From the NCBI GenBank assembly GCA_020720705.1, contig DYOJ01000035.1, positions 5,047-13,867 on the forward strand: a stretch of 8,821 bases of DNA. The letters run 5' to 3'. This document shows positions 1-6,269 of this stretch, in pieces. The first letter of the stretch is position 1. Each line of letters begins with the position of its first letter. The notes beneath the pieces are model-generated. The model was not told the DNA's origin. It did not search any database and saw only the letters and a list, made by a program, of their open reading frames with translations. The position numbers and the translations under genes were made by a program. Origin of the DNA: Acetofilamentum sp. (GTDB taxonomy: Bacteria; Bacteroidota; Bacteroidia; Bacteroidales; JAADGE01).

Positions 1-173
1 CGTTCCGAATGTTTATAATTTTTAGTAAAATCATATTACTAACGGAAAATGCTATACGCAGGTACAGGAGTTTAAAGTAAAAATGTTTCAATTCAGCACA
101 ATGTAAATTATTGCACTATCGTTATATTTACGCACAATGCTTGCACTTGTCGTTTTTGCATAAGTTGGTTGCA
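1..173. other. Left-edge region without a recognisable gene
   Basis: No complete gene is visible here. Plus-strand frames 1 and 2 close within about 25 bases; frame 3 stays open from base 3 to a TAA near base 80, so the tail of a plus-strand gene cannot be excluded. On the minus strand a frame is open from about base 115 to the left edge, with an ATG at 32-34 whose first residues would be MILLKIINIRN; it could be the start of a gene lying to the left, but there is too little to judge. The stretch is AT-rich and lies just downstream of the nuclease gene's stop. It contains an imperfect direct repeat, listed separately. No hairpin followed by a T-run was found that would end transcription of the nuclease gene. 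Confidence 0.5.
96..154. repeat. Imperfect direct repeat, two copies, GCACAATG-n-TTGCACT-n-TCGT
   Basis: Two copies of a composite motif lie side by side. The first copy (96-122) has GCACAATG, a 7-nt gap, TTGCACT, one base, then TCGTT. The second copy (132-154) has the same blocks in the same order with a 1-nt gap and then a 2-nt gap. Three shared blocks in order are unlikely to be pure chance, though AT-rich DNA makes short matches common. The repeat sits downstream of the nuclease gene, outside any gene. No function is assigned; it may be a duplication remnant or a binding site. Confidence 0.45.
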
Positions 174-428
174 TTATTGTTTGTCATTCAATTTGTTACG
201 AATAATATCAATTTCGTTGTTTGATAATTCAGTTGCATTTTCAATAATTTCAATGGGCAAACCACTTTTGATTAATCTTACAGCGATTTCATTTTTTTGC
301 TGTTTTAAAGCTATTTCGGCCTTTCTTTTTTCCCATTCAATTTCCCATGCTATTGTTTGGGCTATGCTTGCATTTGAACTTAATATTTCCAAATATTTTT
401 GATATTCAGCCATTTGTTCAGATGTCAT
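174..428 (-). other. Possible internally started C-terminal product of the nuclease gene
   Basis: Two in-frame ATG codons, Met222 (426-428) and Met227 (411-413), lie at the junction between the nuclease core and the C-terminal helical part. The bases just before Met222, read on the minus strand, are AAAACTCAAAACAATCACA; this A-rich context resembles Bacteroidota start sites, which do not depend on a Shine-Dalgarno sequence. Initiation there would give an 84- or 79-residue protein without the catalytic Asp67/Glu81/Gln83. In E. coli rpn genes a short protein made from an internal start is known to inhibit the full-length nuclease. That this also happens here is inference only. Confidence 0.25.
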
Positions 429-1091
429 TGTGATTGTTTTGAGTTTTTCACGTGCTTCTTCTATACCTTTGGCTTTAAATTCGTCTTTTATCTCACTGTT
501 TTTGAAAAAATATATCCACTCGTCAATTGTATTTTTTGCAATATCATCAAATTGGTTTACTCGAATTAAATAGTGAAACGGAAAAATATCCGATACAGTT
601 TCTATATTGAATAAGGCTTTTTGCTCATCAGATAATTCAAATATATCATGTTGATTTACACCTTCAAATTTAGTTTGACCTTTATATAAATAGTCTTCGC
701 CTTGTCCAAAATTAAAATATACTATGCTTATAGTAATCACCTTTTTAACCATTGAGTATGGTGAACCTTCCTTCATATATTCGGTTATCGCTTTTGATGC
801 TCCAAACAAAACTCTAAAAAGGTAATCTAACTCTCTTGTATTTTGAATTTCCACAATTATTATTTCACCTTTCGTATTTTCAATCAGAATATCAACACGA
901 TTACTTTTGTCGTCTTGGGTTTCTTTATTCCCTTCTTCTGATAAAAGTGATTTTATTTTAACGTCTTCTTGAAATAATTCAGACAAAAAACCTTCTAAAA
1001 TTCCAAAATTTGCTTTACTGCGAAGGATTTTTTTTGCAGCCCAATCAAATCTAATATGTGATTTCGTTGTAGTTATCATTTTATTTATCAT
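174..1091 (-). CDS. Rpn/PDDEXK_2-family PD-(D/E)XK nuclease (putative transposase type)
   Basis: A 305-residue protein of the Rpn / PDDEXK_2 family, whose characterised members are recombination-promoting DNA endonucleases, some with anti-phage activity. The nuclease core is at the N-terminus: a conserved opening helix region (residues about 14-40, FDWAAKKIL then LEGFLSELF), Asp67 in RVDILIE, and after a turn Glu81-x-Gln83 in IIIVEIQ. This is the D...ExQ form of the PD-(D/E)XK site usual in this family, so the active site looks intact. Residues about 240-262 form a charged helix, and the C-terminal module (about 263-305, with IKSGLPIEIIENATELS) resembles the helical tail shared by many members. 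Length is normal. The start at 1091 is the first Met; Met5 (1077-1079) is equally possible and would leave a longer leader. Neighbours give no partner gene. Base composition is AT-richer than the plus-strand genes, which suits an accessory, mobile origin. The family call is confident; the target and physiological role are unknown. Confidence 0.9.
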   Translation of the reverse strand: MINKMITTTKSHIRFDWAAKKILRSKANFGILEGFLSELFQEDVKIKSLLSEEGNKETQDDKSNRVDILIENTKGEIIIVEIQNTRELDYLFRVLFGASKAITEYMKEGSPYSMVKKVITISIVYFNFGQGEDYLYKGQTKFEGVNQHDIFELSDEQKALFNIETVSDIFPFHYLIRVNQFDDIAKNTIDEWIYFFKNSEIKDEFKAKGIEEAREKLKTITMTSEQMAEYQKYLEILSSNASIAQTIAWEIEWEKRKAEIALKQQKNEIAVRLIKSGLPIEIIENATELSNNEIDIIRNKLNDKQ

Positions 1092-1105
1092 TATATTAAT
1101 TACAG

Positions 1106-1113
1106 CAAATTTA
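1106..1113 (-). promoter_or_regulatory. Candidate -7 promoter element TAAATTTG before the nuclease gene
   Basis: Read on the minus strand the bases are TAAATTTG, a full match to the Bacteroidota -7 consensus TAnnTTTG. It ends only 14 nt before the first ATG, so a transcript starting 5-8 nt downstream would have a leader of roughly 6-9 nt to Met1, or about 20 nt to Met5. The nearest upstream TTG is 29 nt away, beyond the usual spacing of about 19-21, so the -33 element is not supported. Confidence 0.4.
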
Positions 1114-1242
1114 CGATTTTTTTATCAGTTTATAAATTTTTGCAAAAGTATCTTATTGGAAATCATTTATTGCAACTAACCACTTAATACCAACACAACT
1201 ACCAACTACTAAATCGTAGGCTCATAGTTACAATGATTCTCA

Positions 1243-1254
1243 AATCTATAGATT
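1243..1254. repeat. 12-bp perfect palindrome at the flippase-like gene stop
   Basis: AATCTATAGATT is its own reverse complement and includes the TAG stop codon (1246-1248) of the membrane-protein gene. It has no loop and no T-run follows it on the minus strand, so it is not a typical terminator. It may be chance in AT-rich DNA. Confidence 0.35.
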
Positions 1255-2274
1255 CTTCCTATCACTAATCACTGTATTTTTTCGATTTATCATCGGCAAC
1301 AATGCAAGCATCACAATTCCGATAATAACATTCGATAGCGTGATGACTGTATGAACGGCAAATGCGAACGCACCGGTAAGCGCACCTTCTTGCACGCCGT
1401 AAGCCCATAAAGTTGCCATGACCATAAAATGCCAAGTTCCGATACCTCCGGGCGAGGGTGCAACCATACCGAAAGCTGACATCACAAAAACCGTCAAACC
1501 GGCAAGTAGCCCGAGATTTTTTGTAAAATCGAAGCTATAAAACGGTATGTAAATCATCAAAAAGTAAATTACCCAGATAATAACTGTATGAAAAACAAAC
1601 CAAGCTCGATTTTTCATTCGCACAACGGAGATTAAGCCGTCTTTAAATTTTTTCAATAAGTCGGATAATTTTTCATAAAATCGAAAATGCTTCATTTTGT
1701 GTCTAAAACGATATACGAGATAAAGTCCGCCGACAAAAATAACTCCGAAGATTGCCAAAAAAGGCGCAGAAGAAATGAGTCCTAAAATATTTGCTTTGAT
1801 TTCCGGATTGTTATCTAATAGTTGTCCGACAACGGGCATTTGGGTCATTAGCACAATAATTAAAAAAACCGCAAGCATCAAAAAATCAATAATACGTTCA
1901 GAAATCAATGTGCCGAACGATTGTGCAAAAGGAATTTTTTCGTAACGCAACATTGTTCCGCACCGTAAAAATTCGCCGGAGCGAGGTAACGCAGTATTAG
2001 CCAAATACATAATCATGACCGAAGCAAATGTATTGGGTAATTTTGGAGAGTAGCCTAATGGTTTTAGCAAAATATGCCAGCGTACAGCCCGGCTTAAATG
2101 ACTTATCGGACTAATGAGTGCAGCAACAATCAACCATGTAATATCGGCATGGCGGAGCGATTCTTTAATTTTTGTAATGTCTTGCCCGCTGTACACCCAC
2201 CAAAATAATAGTGCTCCGAGTATAAAAAACAGTGTATATTTCAGAATATTTTTTATCTTTGTTTTCATATTCAT
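1246..2274 (-). CDS. Flippase-like integral membrane protein (LPG synthase TM region / YbhN-AglD family)
   Basis: A 342-residue inner-membrane protein of the lysylphosphatidylglycerol-synthase transmembrane / flippase-like family (UPF0104, YbhN, AglD, N-terminal half of MprF). About eight or more hydrophobic segments are visible, near residues 12-30, 45-60, 80-96, 129-147, 168-188, 229-250, 255-275, 295-312 and 310-328; exact limits are uncertain. Family motifs are present in order: RAVRW (62-66), PRSGEFLR (97-104), SERIID (125-130) and APSPGGIGTWH (272-282). Many homologues have Glu at the last position of the PGG-G motif; here it is His282, a form I believe is usual in Bacteroidota. There is no soluble aminoacyl-transferase domain, so it is not a full MprF. 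Members are thought to move or bind lipid-linked substrates, but the substrate here is unknown. The start at 2274 is the first Met; Met3 (2266-2268) is a possible alternative. It is transcribed away from the plus-strand cluster. The nuclease gene lies 154 nt downstream on the same strand and has its own candidate promoter. Confidence 0.9.
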   Translation of the reverse strand: MNMKTKIKNILKYTLFFILGALLFWWVYSGQDITKIKESLRHADITWLIVAALISPISHLSRAVRWHILLKPLGYSPKLPNTFASVMIMYLANTALPRSGEFLRCGTMLRYEKIPFAQSFGTLISERIIDFLMLAVFLIIVLMTQMPVVGQLLDNNPEIKANILGLISSAPFLAIFGVIFVGGLYLVYRFRHKMKHFRFYEKLSDLLKKFKDGLISVVRMKNRAWFVFHTVIIWVIYFLMIYIPFYSFDFTKNLGLLAGLTVFVMSAFGMVAPSPGGIGTWHFMVMATLWAYGVQEGALTGAFAFAVHTVITLSNVIIGIVMLALLPMINRKNTVISDRKNL

Positions 2275-2285
2275 AAAAAATCCGT

Positions 2286-2293
2286 CAAAGTTA
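2286..2293 (-). promoter_or_regulatory. Candidate -7 promoter element TAACTTTG before the flippase-like gene
   Basis: On the minus strand the bases read TAACTTTG, a full match to TAnnTTTG. It ends 11 nt before the first ATG at 2274, which would give a leader of only a few bases to Met1 or about 10-13 nt to Met3. No TTG is found at the expected distance upstream, so this rests on the -7 element alone. Confidence 0.4.
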
Positions 2294-2303
2294 AAAAACT
2301 TTG
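2286..2303. promoter_or_regulatory. Perfect 7-bp inverted repeat CAAAGTT-AAAA-AACTTTG
   Basis: The 18 bases CAAAGTTAAAAAACTTTG form two perfect 7-bp arms around AAAA. The left arm contains most of the minus-strand TAACTTTG element, and the right arm ends in AAACTTTG on the plus strand, one mismatch from TAnnTTTG. The site lies 11 nt before the membrane-protein start and 77 nt before the exported-protein start. It could be an operator serving both directions, a two-way promoter core, or a weak hairpin; the sequence alone does not decide. Confidence 0.45.
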
Positions 2304-2380
2304 GTAAATCATCTTAGTTATTAATAAAAAATGACAAAACATTTTCAACTATAATTCGTTTATCATAAAATAGTAACACG

Positions 2381-3301
2381 ATGAAAAATATCCTAACTTT
2401 TTTATTATCAGCAACAATTTCGTTAAATTTATTAGGGCAATTTGACTACCGAGGGTCTGAATATTTCAACCACGACGAAGAAGTTACAATCTATCTCGAA
2501 GCCGATAAGGAATCCAAAAAAACCGGGGATAAAGCTCAATTTTTATATCGTTCGTTGAAAGTAAATGTCAATACCGAAACCGGAATAACTGAAATGTTGC
2601 GCACAGAACTCGGAACAGGCGAGAACTCAAAAGTCAGCTTTAAGTTTGGACATGATTATCTTTCATACACCAAAAAATATGTCGTAATTAGCGGTAAATC
2701 ATCATTTTACGTTTACGACATTCGGAACAAAAAACTATCGCCCGAACTTATACCCGTTCGAATAAAAACCATTACTGATACCTTGGACACCGAAATAAGA
2801 AAAATTTTCGTTTCAAAAACAGGTGAATATATTTATGGCACCTTTGCCGGCGGCGGAAGTTTCATGTACTCCGTTTGCGATATTACGAACATTGTTCAGA
2901 TCCCTTCGTCAAACAATCCGCTTTTTACATCCGGACGCGTTTTTGTGCATCAAAGTTGTGAAACGCCCGAACTCTCAGACGCCTTTTATGTCTCGCAAGA
3001 TGATTCAATTACAATTTATCGAACATTATTTCAAAACAAAACATTGGCAAACTACCCAAAATCAAAATTAGCCTATACTGACGAAGAAGCAGAGCAAATT
3101 ATTGTTACAGAAAATCTTAATGCTCAACGATATGTGGTAATGCAGGAGTCGTCAAAAGCCTTTATTGCGATAGATGTTTTTGTCGGAAAACTTATCCCGT
3201 TACCAAAAGACAAAACATTTAGCAATGCATATCAAATAATTGAATATCTGTTACTTAAAGACGAAGAAATTAAAAAAAACGAAAACGAACAAAACGAATA
3301 G
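2381..3301 (+). CDS. Unrecognised exported protein
   Basis: A 306-residue protein that I do not recognise. It begins with a clear signal peptide: MKN, a hydrophobic stretch ILTFLLSATISLNLL, then a likely signal peptidase I site near LLG-QFDYR (residues 19-20). There is no lipobox Cys, so it is probably a soluble periplasmic or surface protein. The mature part is rich in short beta-type segments (for example YVVISGKSSFYVYD 100-113, KIFVSKTGEYIYGTF 141-155, RYVVMQESSKAFIAID 240-255), which resembles the blades of a beta-propeller, but no repeat is regular enough to claim one. The last 15 residues are highly charged (Lys/Glu/Asn). There are only two Cys (166 and 183). The next gene starts one base after its stop, implying shared transcription and perhaps translational coupling with the nitroreductase. 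No Shine-Dalgarno sequence precedes the ATG. Confidence 0.8.
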   Translation: MKNILTFLLSATISLNLLGQFDYRGSEYFNHDEEVTIYLEADKESKKTGDKAQFLYRSLKVNVNTETGITEMLRTELGTGENSKVSFKFGHDYLSYTKKYVVISGKSSFYVYDIRNKKLSPELIPVRIKTITDTLDTEIRKIFVSKTGEYIYGTFAGGGSFMYSVCDITNIVQIPSSNNPLFTSGRVFVHQSCETPELSDAFYVSQDDSITIYRTLFQNKTLANYPKSKLAYTDEEAEQIIVTENLNAQRYVVMQESSKAFIAIDVFVGKLIPLPKDKTFSNAYQIIEYLLLKDEEIKKNENEQNE

Positions 3302-3302
3302 T

Positions 3303-3929
3303 ATGTCTGTTACACTGAAAGATTTAGTCATAAAAACCAGAAGCTACCGCCGGTTTTATCAAGATATTGAGATTGAAACTCAAAAACTTTTGGATTTGGT
3401 CGAGTTAGCCCGACTGTCGGCATCGCCGCGCAACAGACAGGCACTCAAATATATTATCGAAAACAGACCTGCACAAAACGCCGAAATTTTCAAACATGTA
3501 ACTTGGGCAGGCGCATTACCCGAATGGGACGGACCCGAAGACGGTGAACGTCCGTCCGCCTATATCATAATTATGGGCGATGATTCCCTGCTACCGCCTG
3601 TTCACAACGCCTACCACGACGCAGCTTACGGTATTGCTGCTCAAAGTATTATGCTCGGTGCTACAGAACTCGAACTTGGCGGATGTATGATTGTTGCCGT
3701 AAAAAGAAAACCATTGTCCGAGTATCTGCAACTACCTGAATATCTGCAAATTCTATGCGTTTTAGCACTCGGAAAACCCAAAGAACATGTTGTCATAGAA
3801 CAGATGCCTCCTGACGGAAATTACAATTACCGGCGAGACGAACACCAAACACATTTTGTCCCCAAACGCTCGCTTCAAGACATCATTATTCAAAGCCCGA
3901 TAGCAGACAATTTGGCAGTAAAAAAATAA
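3303..3929 (+). CDS. Nitroreductase-family FMN-dependent oxidoreductase
   Basis: A 208-residue protein of the nitroreductase family, whose members are usually dimeric FMN enzymes that reduce nitroaromatics, quinones or similar acceptors with NAD(P)H; the substrate here is unknown. FMN-site motifs appear in the expected order: RSYRRF (13-18) for phosphate binding, SASPRNRQALKY (39-50) equivalent to the family S-P-S-N-x-Q-P block, DAAYGIAAQSIMLGATELELGGC (106-128) for the helix and Gly-rich turn, and ALGKPKE (155-161) near the C-terminus. No signal peptide, so cytoplasmic. I chose the ATG at 3303. The frame stays open upstream to an ATG at 3240, but the extra 21 residues are Lys/Asn/Thr-rich, overlap the preceding gene and lack family similarity. 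With the start at 3303 only one base separates it from the stop of the exported-protein gene, indicating an operon. The TPR-protein gene follows after 37 nt. Confidence 0.9.
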   Translation: MSVTLKDLVIKTRSYRRFYQDIEIETQKLLDLVELARLSASPRNRQALKYIIENRPAQNAEIFKHVTWAGALPEWDGPEDGERPSAYIIIMGDDSLLPPVHNAYHDAAYGIAAQSIMLGATELELGGCMIVAVKRKPLSEYLQLPEYLQILCVLALGKPKEHVVIEQMPPDGNYNYRRDEHQTHFVPKRSLQDIIIQSPIADNLAVKK

Positions 3930-3966
3930 CTGAACGATTTTTGAACTTTGACATTAAATTTGACTC

Positions 3967-6147
3967 ATGAGTACTCTTATATTTCCCGATATCGCTCAAG
4001 ATTTCCGAACACATATACAACAATCGGAACTTGCAAAGGCTTTACATTCGTTACGTAAATTGGTTGCAGCATGCGAGCGAGGCGACCTTGCAGATACTTA
4101 TGACGAAATTTTCACAACTTACACCTATTTATTGCAATATACACTCGGCGGTGTTAACGACCCGAAACGCGACAACATCTACAAAGAATTGATTAACAAA
4201 ACATTAAATCTTTTTAATATTGTTTACGATGCTTTAAATACTAAATTGTCAAACGCAAAATATTTCGCGGACAAGCGCACGACTTTACGCTCAATTATCA
4301 AACATAATTTGAATTTAGAAAAGATTTACAACGATATTTCTTCTGAAAAAGACAGCGAATCAGAACAACGCAAGCAAGCATTAAATTTGATGTTTGCCTA
4401 CATTCAGGCACAAGAATTCAGGGAAAACGACCTTGATTTTCTGGAAAAAAACGTGCGCTCAAAAACCCTGAAAATGCACGAGTGGAGTCAGATAACTTCT
4501 GCACTCACCATTAGTTTACTCAACAGATTTGACGAGAACAAATTGCACGCTCTGTATGTGCTTTACGATTCAAACCGACCACAAATTTGGCAAAGAGCAC
4601 TTGTAGGAATATTTTTAGCGAATTACTTGTATGACAGATATTTACAATATTACCCAAAATTAAAAATGCGGCTGAAAACGCTTGCCGAAGACGAAGAGGC
4701 TGAAAAAAATATCGAACTAATTATCATTCAACTGATTAAAAGCAAAGAAACTAAAAAAATATCGGACAGATTACAAAATGAAATCATGCCCGAAGTCAGT
4801 AAATTTCGCCCAAAAATTGCAGACAAATTAGATTTAGACAAACTACTGTCGGACAAAATGACAGCCGACATCAATCCGGACTGGGAGGAAGTTTTTGAGG
4901 ATGCACCGGAATTGCTCAACAAAATGGAAGAGATTTCAAAACTGCAATTGGATGGCTCGGATGTATTTATGTCGGCATTTTCGCAACTGAAAAACTATCC
5001 TTTTTTTAGCCAAACGGCCAATTGGTTTTTGCCGTTTTACAAAGAAAATACCGAAGCCCTCACCGCCTTGCGAAACGGTGCCCCGGATTTTGATGCCGAA
5101 CAATTTGCCTCCGTTATGCAGGATTCAGCATACATCTGCAACTCGGACAAATATTCGTTTTGTATGAATGTTGCACTTTTGCCCGAAGCTCAACGAAAAA
5201 TGATTTCCGGTATTTTTAAAATGGAAACGGAAGCAATGAAAGACATTTCAACACAAGATGAACTTATCAATAAAAACGCGAAAAACAAACATTTATACAC
5301 ACGATATATCCAAGATTTATACCGATTTATTAAACTGCATGTGTGGGGAAACGAAAATACGATAACCGATATTTTTGAAAGTGAATTTGACTTTCATAAT
5401 GCCTATATCTACAAAAAAATTATCAAATCAGACCAACTTCTAAGAAATGCCGCCGAGTTTTATTTCAAAAAAGAGTTCTATATCGAAGCGATTGAGGCAT
5501 TTACACAAGTTAAAATTACAGAAAACAATGCTCGCCGTATTTTTGAAAAAATAGGTTATGCCTATCAACAATTACAACAGTATGAGCAAGCCTTAGTGAA
5601 CTATGACCGCGCCGACCTATACGACGGTAACCAACAATGGCTCAATACAAAACGCGGATATTGTTACCGAAAATTATCAAAATTTGAACAAGCCCTTGAC
5701 TATTACAAACGAGCAGAAGCGGAAGCCCCTGAAAATCAAAGCATACAAATCAATACTGCAAATTGTCTTGTAAACTTAGCGCGGTACGAAGAAGCTCTGC
5801 AATACTATTTCAAACTCGACTACAATGAACCCGAAAGTACTAAAATCATGCGTCCTTTGGCTTGGTGCGCTTTTGTTGCCGGTAAATCCGAAACGGCTGC
5901 AAAATACTACAAAAAATTGATAGCAGAAAAGCCAAATACTTATGATTTAATCAATTACGGACACGTTTTGGCGACAACAAATATGTTTATGAAAGCCTAC
6001 GAAATGTATGCCGCCGCCGTTAAACGTTCAACACTTGATGAAATATTGGACAACATTCGCGAAGATTCGGAATACCTAAAGAAAAACGGCGTTGAACCCG
6101 CAGTCATTGAAACACTTTGCGAATTTTTGATTGTTCAAAATCAATAA
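3967..6147 (+). CDS. Large TPR-repeat protein with unrecognised N-terminal region
   Basis: A 726-residue cytoplasmic protein (no signal peptide or membrane segment). The C-terminal part contains about six tetratricopeptide repeats, near residues 494-527, 525-558, 558-591, 592-625, 626-659 and 659-688. The clearest are the three with G-Y/N-C-Y/L and A-L-x-Y-Y patterns, such as YAYQQLQQYEQALVNYDRA, GYCYRKLSKFEQALDYYKRA and NCLVNLARYEEALQYYFKL. These helices normally form a superhelical surface that binds another protein. Residues 1-490 are mostly helical and charged and I do not recognise a domain; faint degenerate helical repeats are possible. A short tail (about 689-726) follows the TPRs. It lies 37 nt after the nitroreductase gene and is probably in the same transcript; bamA follows after 122 nt. 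A scaffold or adaptor role is an inference from the TPRs only. The start at 3967 is the first ATG after the upstream stop, with no Shine-Dalgarno sequence. Confidence 0.85.
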   Translation: MSTLIFPDIAQDFRTHIQQSELAKALHSLRKLVAACERGDLADTYDEIFTTYTYLLQYTLGGVNDPKRDNIYKELINKTLNLFNIVYDALNTKLSNAKYFADKRTTLRSIIKHNLNLEKIYNDISSEKDSESEQRKQALNLMFAYIQAQEFRENDLDFLEKNVRSKTLKMHEWSQITSALTISLLNRFDENKLHALYVLYDSNRPQIWQRALVGIFLANYLYDRYLQYYPKLKMRLKTLAEDEEAEKNIELIIIQLIKSKETKKISDRLQNEIMPEVSKFRPKIADKLDLDKLLSDKMTADINPDWEEVFEDAPELLNKMEEISKLQLDGSDVFMSAFSQLKNYPFFSQTANWFLPFYKENTEALTALRNGAPDFDAEQFASVMQDSAYICNSDKYSFCMNVALLPEAQRKMISGIFKMETEAMKDISTQDELINKNAKNKHLYTRYIQDLYRFIKLHVWGNENTITDIFESEFDFHNAYIYKKIIKSDQLLRNAAEFYFKKEFYIEAIEAFTQVKITENNARRIFEKIGYAYQQLQQYEQALVNYDRADLYDGNQQWLNTKRGYCYRKLSKFEQALDYYKRAEAEAPENQSIQINTANCLVNLARYEEALQYYFKLDYNEPESTKIMRPLAWCAFVAGKSETAAKYYKKLIAEKPNTYDLINYGHVLATTNMFMKAYEMYAAAVKRSTLDEILDNIREDSEYLKKNGVEPAVIETLCEFLIVQNQ

Positions 6148-6165
6148 TTATCGTTAATTATCATT
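6146..6165. repeat. Two tandem 10-bp units at the TPR gene stop
   Basis: AATTATCGTT is followed directly by AATTATCATT, differing at one base, and then AAT. The first unit overlaps the last two bases of the TAA stop codon. It may be a small duplication; no function is assigned. Confidence 0.4.
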
Positions 6166-6216
6166 AATCTCGCAACTCATGTACTAAAAGAGTTTCTTTA
6201 TTTTGAAAAAAAACTG

Positions 6217-6224
6217 CATATTTG
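6217..6224 (+). promoter_or_regulatory. Candidate -7 promoter element CATATTTG for bamA
   Basis: CATATTTG matches TAnnTTTG at every position but the first and is followed by CGC, a context common for Bacteroidota promoters. TTTC at 6193-6196 lies exactly 20 nt upstream, where a -33 TTTG is expected, with one mismatch. A start about 7 nt downstream would give a leader near 39 nt to the bamA ATG at 6270. This suggests bamA can be transcribed independently of the TPR gene. Confidence 0.45.
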
Positions 6225-6269
6225 CGCTCAATTTTTCTGAAACAGAATATCACTCTATAAAATAATCGA

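Larger units (their letters stand above)
2275..2380. promoter_or_regulatory. Divergent intergenic region between membrane protein and exported protein
   Basis: These 106 bp separate two genes transcribed away from each other, so promoters for both must lie here or be missing. The left part contains a perfect inverted repeat and a minus-strand TAnnTTTG match. For the plus-strand gene no good TAnnTTTG is found close to its ATG; TATAATTC (2350-2357) is only a weak resemblance. The DNA is very AT-rich. Confidence 0.6.

Noticed and set aside
3..47. TTCCG (3-7) and CGGAA (43-47) as a terminal inverted repeat
   Set aside because: Only five matching bases with no extension, well within chance for this length.
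2114..2317. Plus-strand open frame of 67 codons opposite the membrane-protein start
   Set aside because: It is antisense to the conserved N-terminus of the flippase-like protein, has low-complexity Phe/Ile/Lys content at its end, and matches no family I know.
3240..3302. Longer start for the nitroreductase, adding 21 residues
   Set aside because: The extension is Lys/Asn/Thr-rich, overlaps the exported-protein gene in another frame and lies before the conserved start of the family; the ATG at 3303 fits both family length and spacing.
3955..3962. TAAATTTG as a promoter for the TPR gene
   Set aside because: It ends 4 nt before the ATG, so transcription would begin at or inside the start codon, and no TTG lies at a suitable distance upstream. 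Operon transcription is the simpler explanation.
6187..6199. AAAGA/TCTTT hairpin as a terminator after the TPR gene
   Set aside because: The stem is only 5 AT-rich pairs and has no proper T-run; it overlaps the region where the bamA -33 element would lie.
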